From Acidobacteriaceae bacterium (GTDB taxonomy: Bacteria; Acidobacteriota; Terriglobia; Terriglobales; Acidobacteriaceae): a DNA stretch of 8,107 nucleotides. The position numbers were made by a program, and so were the translations under genes. Where the stretch lies: the NCBI GenBank assembly GCA_003154055.1, contig PMCH01000264.1, positions 8,911 to 17,017 of the forward strand, in the 5' to 3' direction. Under the pieces are notes generated by a model. That model had not been told where the DNA came from, made no database searches, and saw only the letters and a list, made by a program, of their open reading frames with translations. Position 1 is the first letter of the stretch. Every line of letters begins with the position of its first letter. This document shows, piece by piece, positions 5,925 through 8,107 of this stretch.

Positions 5925-6752
5925 TTAGTATGAACCGGCCGAGGAGGCCGATTCCAGAGGAGCAGGGACCGGCTGATAATCCCGGTTCTCGATGTCGACG
6001 ACGGTGCGGCCCACCAGCGCGGCTTTCGCTTCGGAGTGCATCCGCACGGGGAAAGTGAAGCCGTTGACGTTCGCGTAGTCCTGGACGAAATCAATCTTCT
6101 TCACGAAGAGCGACGGCGATTTCACTACTCGCCCTTCCACGCGCACCAGGCTGCCAGTGTAGGCGTCGAGATAGATTTGCCCCTTGAACAGCCCGGGACG
6201 CTTCTTCCGCGGCTTCACCTGGAAGACATGGACGGCGCGGCCGGCGAGCTGGGCCGTGCCCTTGTGCGAGAACTTGTAATTCTCAGGACGGAGAGCGGTC
6301 GAAGTGGGATCGTCTTTCTGCACATGGTCGACTTCCGATTGCAGAAGCCGTGCGATCACGTTGGTTTTGACGAATCCGTCGCCTTCGTAGTGAAGGGGCT
6401 TGAAAGCCAAACTGCGGGGCGCGGTGTAGCGCCGCTCCAGTTCAAATTCACCGCGTTGGGAACTGGCGGGTAATTCCGCGCGAATCAGGGTGGCGGCAGA
6501 GTATCCCACCAGCGCCTGCGACTGACGGCTGGCCTGCTGCTGGTAGGCGGCAAGGGCCAGTTCGGCCGACATCCGCGGCAGCGAAACGGGGGAAGCGAAG
6601 ATGGGCGCAGTCACGGGAGGCAACCCTGGAGTCGCTTCTGCCGATGAAAACGAGAGGCCAGCCGGACCCATAGACTGCGCCGCCAGCATCGAGGGCGAAA
6701 ATAACAATATAAAGATGAATGACAGACGGCTCATGAAATAGTTGGTGTTCAT
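5925..6752 (-). CDS. Secreted protein of unknown function (possibly LolA/RseB-like fold)
   Basis: I do not recognise a named family. The product has up to 275 residues. The N-terminus is a signal peptide: after MSRL comes a hydrophobic stretch (11-24, SFIFILLFSPSMLA) with likely cleavage near LAA|QS (about 25-26), so it is exported. No lipobox cysteine is seen, and the mature protein has no cysteine or second membrane helix. Residues about 80-260 alternate polar and hydrophobic strands, e.g. RGEFELERRYTAPRSLAFKPL, GRAVHVFQVKPRK, GQIYLDAYTGSLVRVEG and FPVRMHSEAKAALVGRT. This resembles the curved beta-sheet of LolA/LolB/RseB-type periplasmic proteins; that is a weak inference. Two ATG starts are possible: 6752, or 6734, which gives a more compact signal peptide and suits the candidate promoter better. 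It is followed after 7 nt by the acetyltransferase gene. Confidence 0.75.
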   Translation of the reverse strand: MNTNYFMSRLSFIFILLFSPSMLAAQSMGPAGLSFSSAEATPGLPPVTAPIFASPVSLPRMSAELALAAYQQQASRQSQALVGYSAATLIRAELPASSQRGEFELERRYTAPRSLAFKPLHYEGDGFVKTNVIARLLQSEVDHVQKDDPTSTALRPENYKFSHKGTAQLAGRAVHVFQVKPRKKRPGLFKGQIYLDAYTGSLVRVEGRVVKSPSLFVKKIDFVQDYANVNGFTFPVRMHSEAKAALVGRTVVDIENRDYQPVPAPLESASSAGSY

Positions 6753-6754
6753 CT

Positions 6755-6783
6755 TTTATAAATGATTCCTCACAAATTGAAAA
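6755..6783 (-). promoter_or_regulatory. Candidate sigma-70-type promoter of the secreted-protein gene
   Basis: On the minus strand TTTTCA (6783-6778), a 17-nt spacer and TATAAA (6760-6755) match the consensus in 4/6 and 5/6 positions. The predicted start of transcription would be near 6748, at or just inside the upstream ATG (6752-6750). If real, translation would begin at the ATG at 6734 on a very short leader. The only AGGA upstream of 6752 is 14 nt away, too far for a normal Shine-Dalgarno. Confidence 0.33.
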
Positions 6784-6784
6784 G

Positions 6785-6823
6785 TGACGTTGGCAACCCC
6801 TGCGGTATCCGATGGTAACGTCA
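6785..6823. repeat. Inverted repeat TGACGTT...AACGTCA in the divergent intergenic region
   Basis: Seen directly: a perfect 7-bp inverted repeat, TGACGTT (6785-6791) and AACGTCA (6817-6823), separated by 25 nt. It lies immediately upstream of the candidate minus-strand -35 (6778-6783). A further 8-bp palindrome, CGTTAACG, lies at 6867-6874, and related GTTAA/ACGTT strings recur to 6920. These could be regulator sites for the secreted-protein gene, the ThyX-like gene or both; no regulator is suggested by the window. Confidence 0.3.
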
Positions 6824-6894
6824 AGCCGTCGATGGAGGCCGGATTCAGGCGACGGCCCGAGTTAATCGTTAACGTTTCCCCCACTTTCCTCCGA

Positions 6895-6923
6895 TTGCGC
6901 CCGACCGGGTTGACGGTTAAGAT
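6895..6923 (+). promoter_or_regulatory. Weak sigma-70-like candidate for the ThyX-like gene
   Basis: TTGCGC (6895-6900), a 17-nt spacer and TAAGAT (6918-6923) match consensus in 3/6 and 4/6 positions. Transcription would start at about 6930, only some 6 nt before the ATG at 6936. That fits the absence of a Shine-Dalgarno, since the mRNA would be nearly leaderless. The match is modest and could be chance. Confidence 0.22.
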
Positions 6924-6935
6924 TCCTTCACTTCC

Positions 6936-8107
6936 ATGTCTCAAGCGATTGCGAACGACCCCGTGATTTCCAACGATTCCCCCGGTAAACCCCCTTCGAC
7001 CTCTGTCGAAGTGTTTGCCGTGTATGGCGTTGAGCCCGAGATTCAAGCCTATGCCATGGCCAAGTACTCACGCTCGGCGCTCTCCATGAAAGAGTCGCTG
7101 CGGGAGATTACGCAGCAGAAGGCCGAGAAGTTCCTTAACACGTTCTATTTCCAGTACGGTCACCGGTCGATTGCGGATCTGGCCCACATCGCGCTGGCAA
7201 TTGAGCGGCTTTCGATTCTGGCGGCCGTCGCAATCGTGGATGAACAGCGCTGGGACGGGCAGGAGCGCTCGACCCGTTATCAGGATTTCAAGAAGAGCGG
7301 CTACTACTTGCCGGACTTCGGCGACGACAAGGAAACGGGCACGCTGTACCGCGAAACGATCACGCAGCTCTTCGCCGATTACGAGCGGCTCTCAGAGACG
7401 ATGTTTCAGTATCTGCGGGGGATCACACCCAAGCCCGCCGACATGAAGCAGGATGCGTACGAGCGCACGCTGCGGGCGCGGGCATTCGACATTTCGCGCT
7501 ATTTCCTGCCACTGGCCGCCAATACGTCGCTGGGAGAAATCGTCAACGCCCGCACGCTGGAAACGCAGGTCGCGCATTTGCTCGCGCATACCCATAAAGA
7601 GGTCCGGGACCTGGGAGGGTTGCTGAAGAAAGCGGCGATTTCTCCCGCGTATAACGCGAACGAGGAGTCGCTGCGCGCGCTGGTCGCTGAGATTCGCGCG
7701 GTTTCGCCGGAACTTGCCGATCGCGCGGAAGCCGAATTGTTGCGCGAGGTGCGGGTCGCGCCCACGCTGGTGAAGTATGCGGACCCGAGTTCCTACGAGA
7801 TGGAAACCCGGCGCGAGCTTCAGCAGGCGGCGGCGGACCTGATGCAAGGCGCTGCGCTTCGGCCGGCGCCGCTGGTGGATCTGCTCGATAAGGATGAAAT
7901 CGAGGTTGAGCTCGCAACGACGCTCCTTTACGAGCACTGTCATTATTCTTACCGGCAGATTCGCGAGGCGGTGGTTGCGGCGGGGGATGCACGACGCAGG
8001 GAAGTCATTGATCTCGGCTTGCGCAATCGCGGCAAACACGACGAGATGCTGCGCGCTTTTTCCGCGGGGCAGCAGTTTCGATTCGACATCCTGATGGACA
8101 TTGGCGG
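6936..8107 (+). CDS. thyX: ThyX-family (FAD-dependent thymidylate synthase-like) protein, long form, partial at the window end
   Basis: ThyX enzymes convert dUMP to dTMP using FAD and methylene-tetrahydrofolate. Translated by hand from ATG 6936: 390 residues, still open at the edge; ordinary ThyX is about 220-250. An in-frame stop (6918-6920) with no start codon after it fixes this start. Residues 1-22 are a Ser/Pro-rich leader. The first ThyX-like unit spans about 24-235: YGHRSIADLAHIAL (74-87) matches the family 'GH.S..EH' helix, and RYFLPLAANTSLGEIVNART (188-207) followed by HTHKEVRDLG (219-228) matches the C-terminal 'R..LP....T....N.R' core. The signature RHRxxSxNExSxRY is degenerate at 102-115: only the E, S and R-Y end (QERSTRY) remains, and the RHR arginines and first serine are replaced. 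From about 318 a second unit seems to begin (KHDEMLRAF, FRFDILMDIG). Family likely; thymidylate synthase activity uncertain. Confidence 0.75.
   Translation, partial: MSQAIANDPVISNDSPGKPPSTSVEVFAVYGVEPEIQAYAMAKYSRSALSMKESLREITQQKAEKFLNTFYFQYGHRSIADLAHIALAIERLSILAAVAIVDEQRWDGQERSTRYQDFKKSGYYLPDFGDDKETGTLYRETITQLFADYERLSETMFQYLRGITPKPADMKQDAYERTLRARAFDISRYFLPLAANTSLGEIVNARTLETQVAHLLAHTHKEVRDLGGLLKKAAISPAYNANEESLRALVAEIRAVSPELADRAEAELLREVRVAPTLVKYADPSSYEMETRRELQQAAADLMQGAALRPAPLVDLLDKDEIEVELATTLLYEHCHYSYRQIREAVVAAGDARRREVIDLGLRNRGKHDEMLRAFSAGQQFRFDILMDIG

Noticed and set aside
5918..6094. N-terminal extension of the acetyltransferase frame up to an ATG at 6094
   Set aside because: It overlaps the upstream secreted-protein gene in another frame on the same strand, and the added residues are low-complexity and unlike GNAT N-termini. 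The GTG at 5917 gives a normal family length.
7392..8039. A 215-residue open frame on the minus strand opposite the ThyX-like gene
   Set aside because: The opposite strand encodes a recognisable ThyX family protein, while this frame is Arg-rich with no motifs, typical of an antisense shadow.

Overview
The window is a 59-60% GC (estimated by eye) bacterial chromosomal segment made up mostly of late flagellar genes. Gene content, Gram-negative-type secretion signals and the two neighbouring non-flagellar genes fit an Acidobacteriota-like organism. That placement rests on recalled gene style, not on a marker gene, and is moderate at best.

Left part (1-3246, minus strand): a filament cluster read right to left as fliC (flagellin), flaG, fliD (filament cap) and fliS (flagellin chaperone, cut by the window start). 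A near-consensus sigma-28 (FliA) promoter at 3346-3372 drives fliC through a leader of about 90 nt. The leader is rich in GGA motifs and has a hairpin next to the Shine-Dalgarno. A strong intrinsic terminator sits between fliC and flaG, so flaG-fliD-fliS are probably expressed from read-through at a lower level than flagellin.

Middle part (3506-5423, plus strand): the divergent motor operon flbD(swrD)-motA-motB. It is tightly packed: the motA start is 8 bp after the flbD stop, uses TTG, and has its Shine-Dalgarno over that stop. The motA and motB ends overlap by 4 bp (ATGA). MotA/MotB form the stator; FlbD/SwrD is a small protein linked to motor torque. Filament and motor genes therefore share one 259-bp intergenic control region.

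Right part (5384-8107): a two-gene minus-strand unit, encoding a secreted protein of unknown function followed by a GNAT acetyltransferase. Its 3' end overlaps the 3' end of motB by 40 bp. Divergent from it, on the plus strand, a long ThyX-family gene starts at 6936 and runs off the window. Its first ThyX-like domain has lost most of the signature FAD/dUMP-binding residues, and a second related unit appears to begin before the window ends. This is the least ordinary gene here.

No rRNA, tRNA, CRISPR array, insertion sequence or integrase was seen. No gene-free stretch exceeds 300 bases; the longest are 3247-3505 and 6753-6935.
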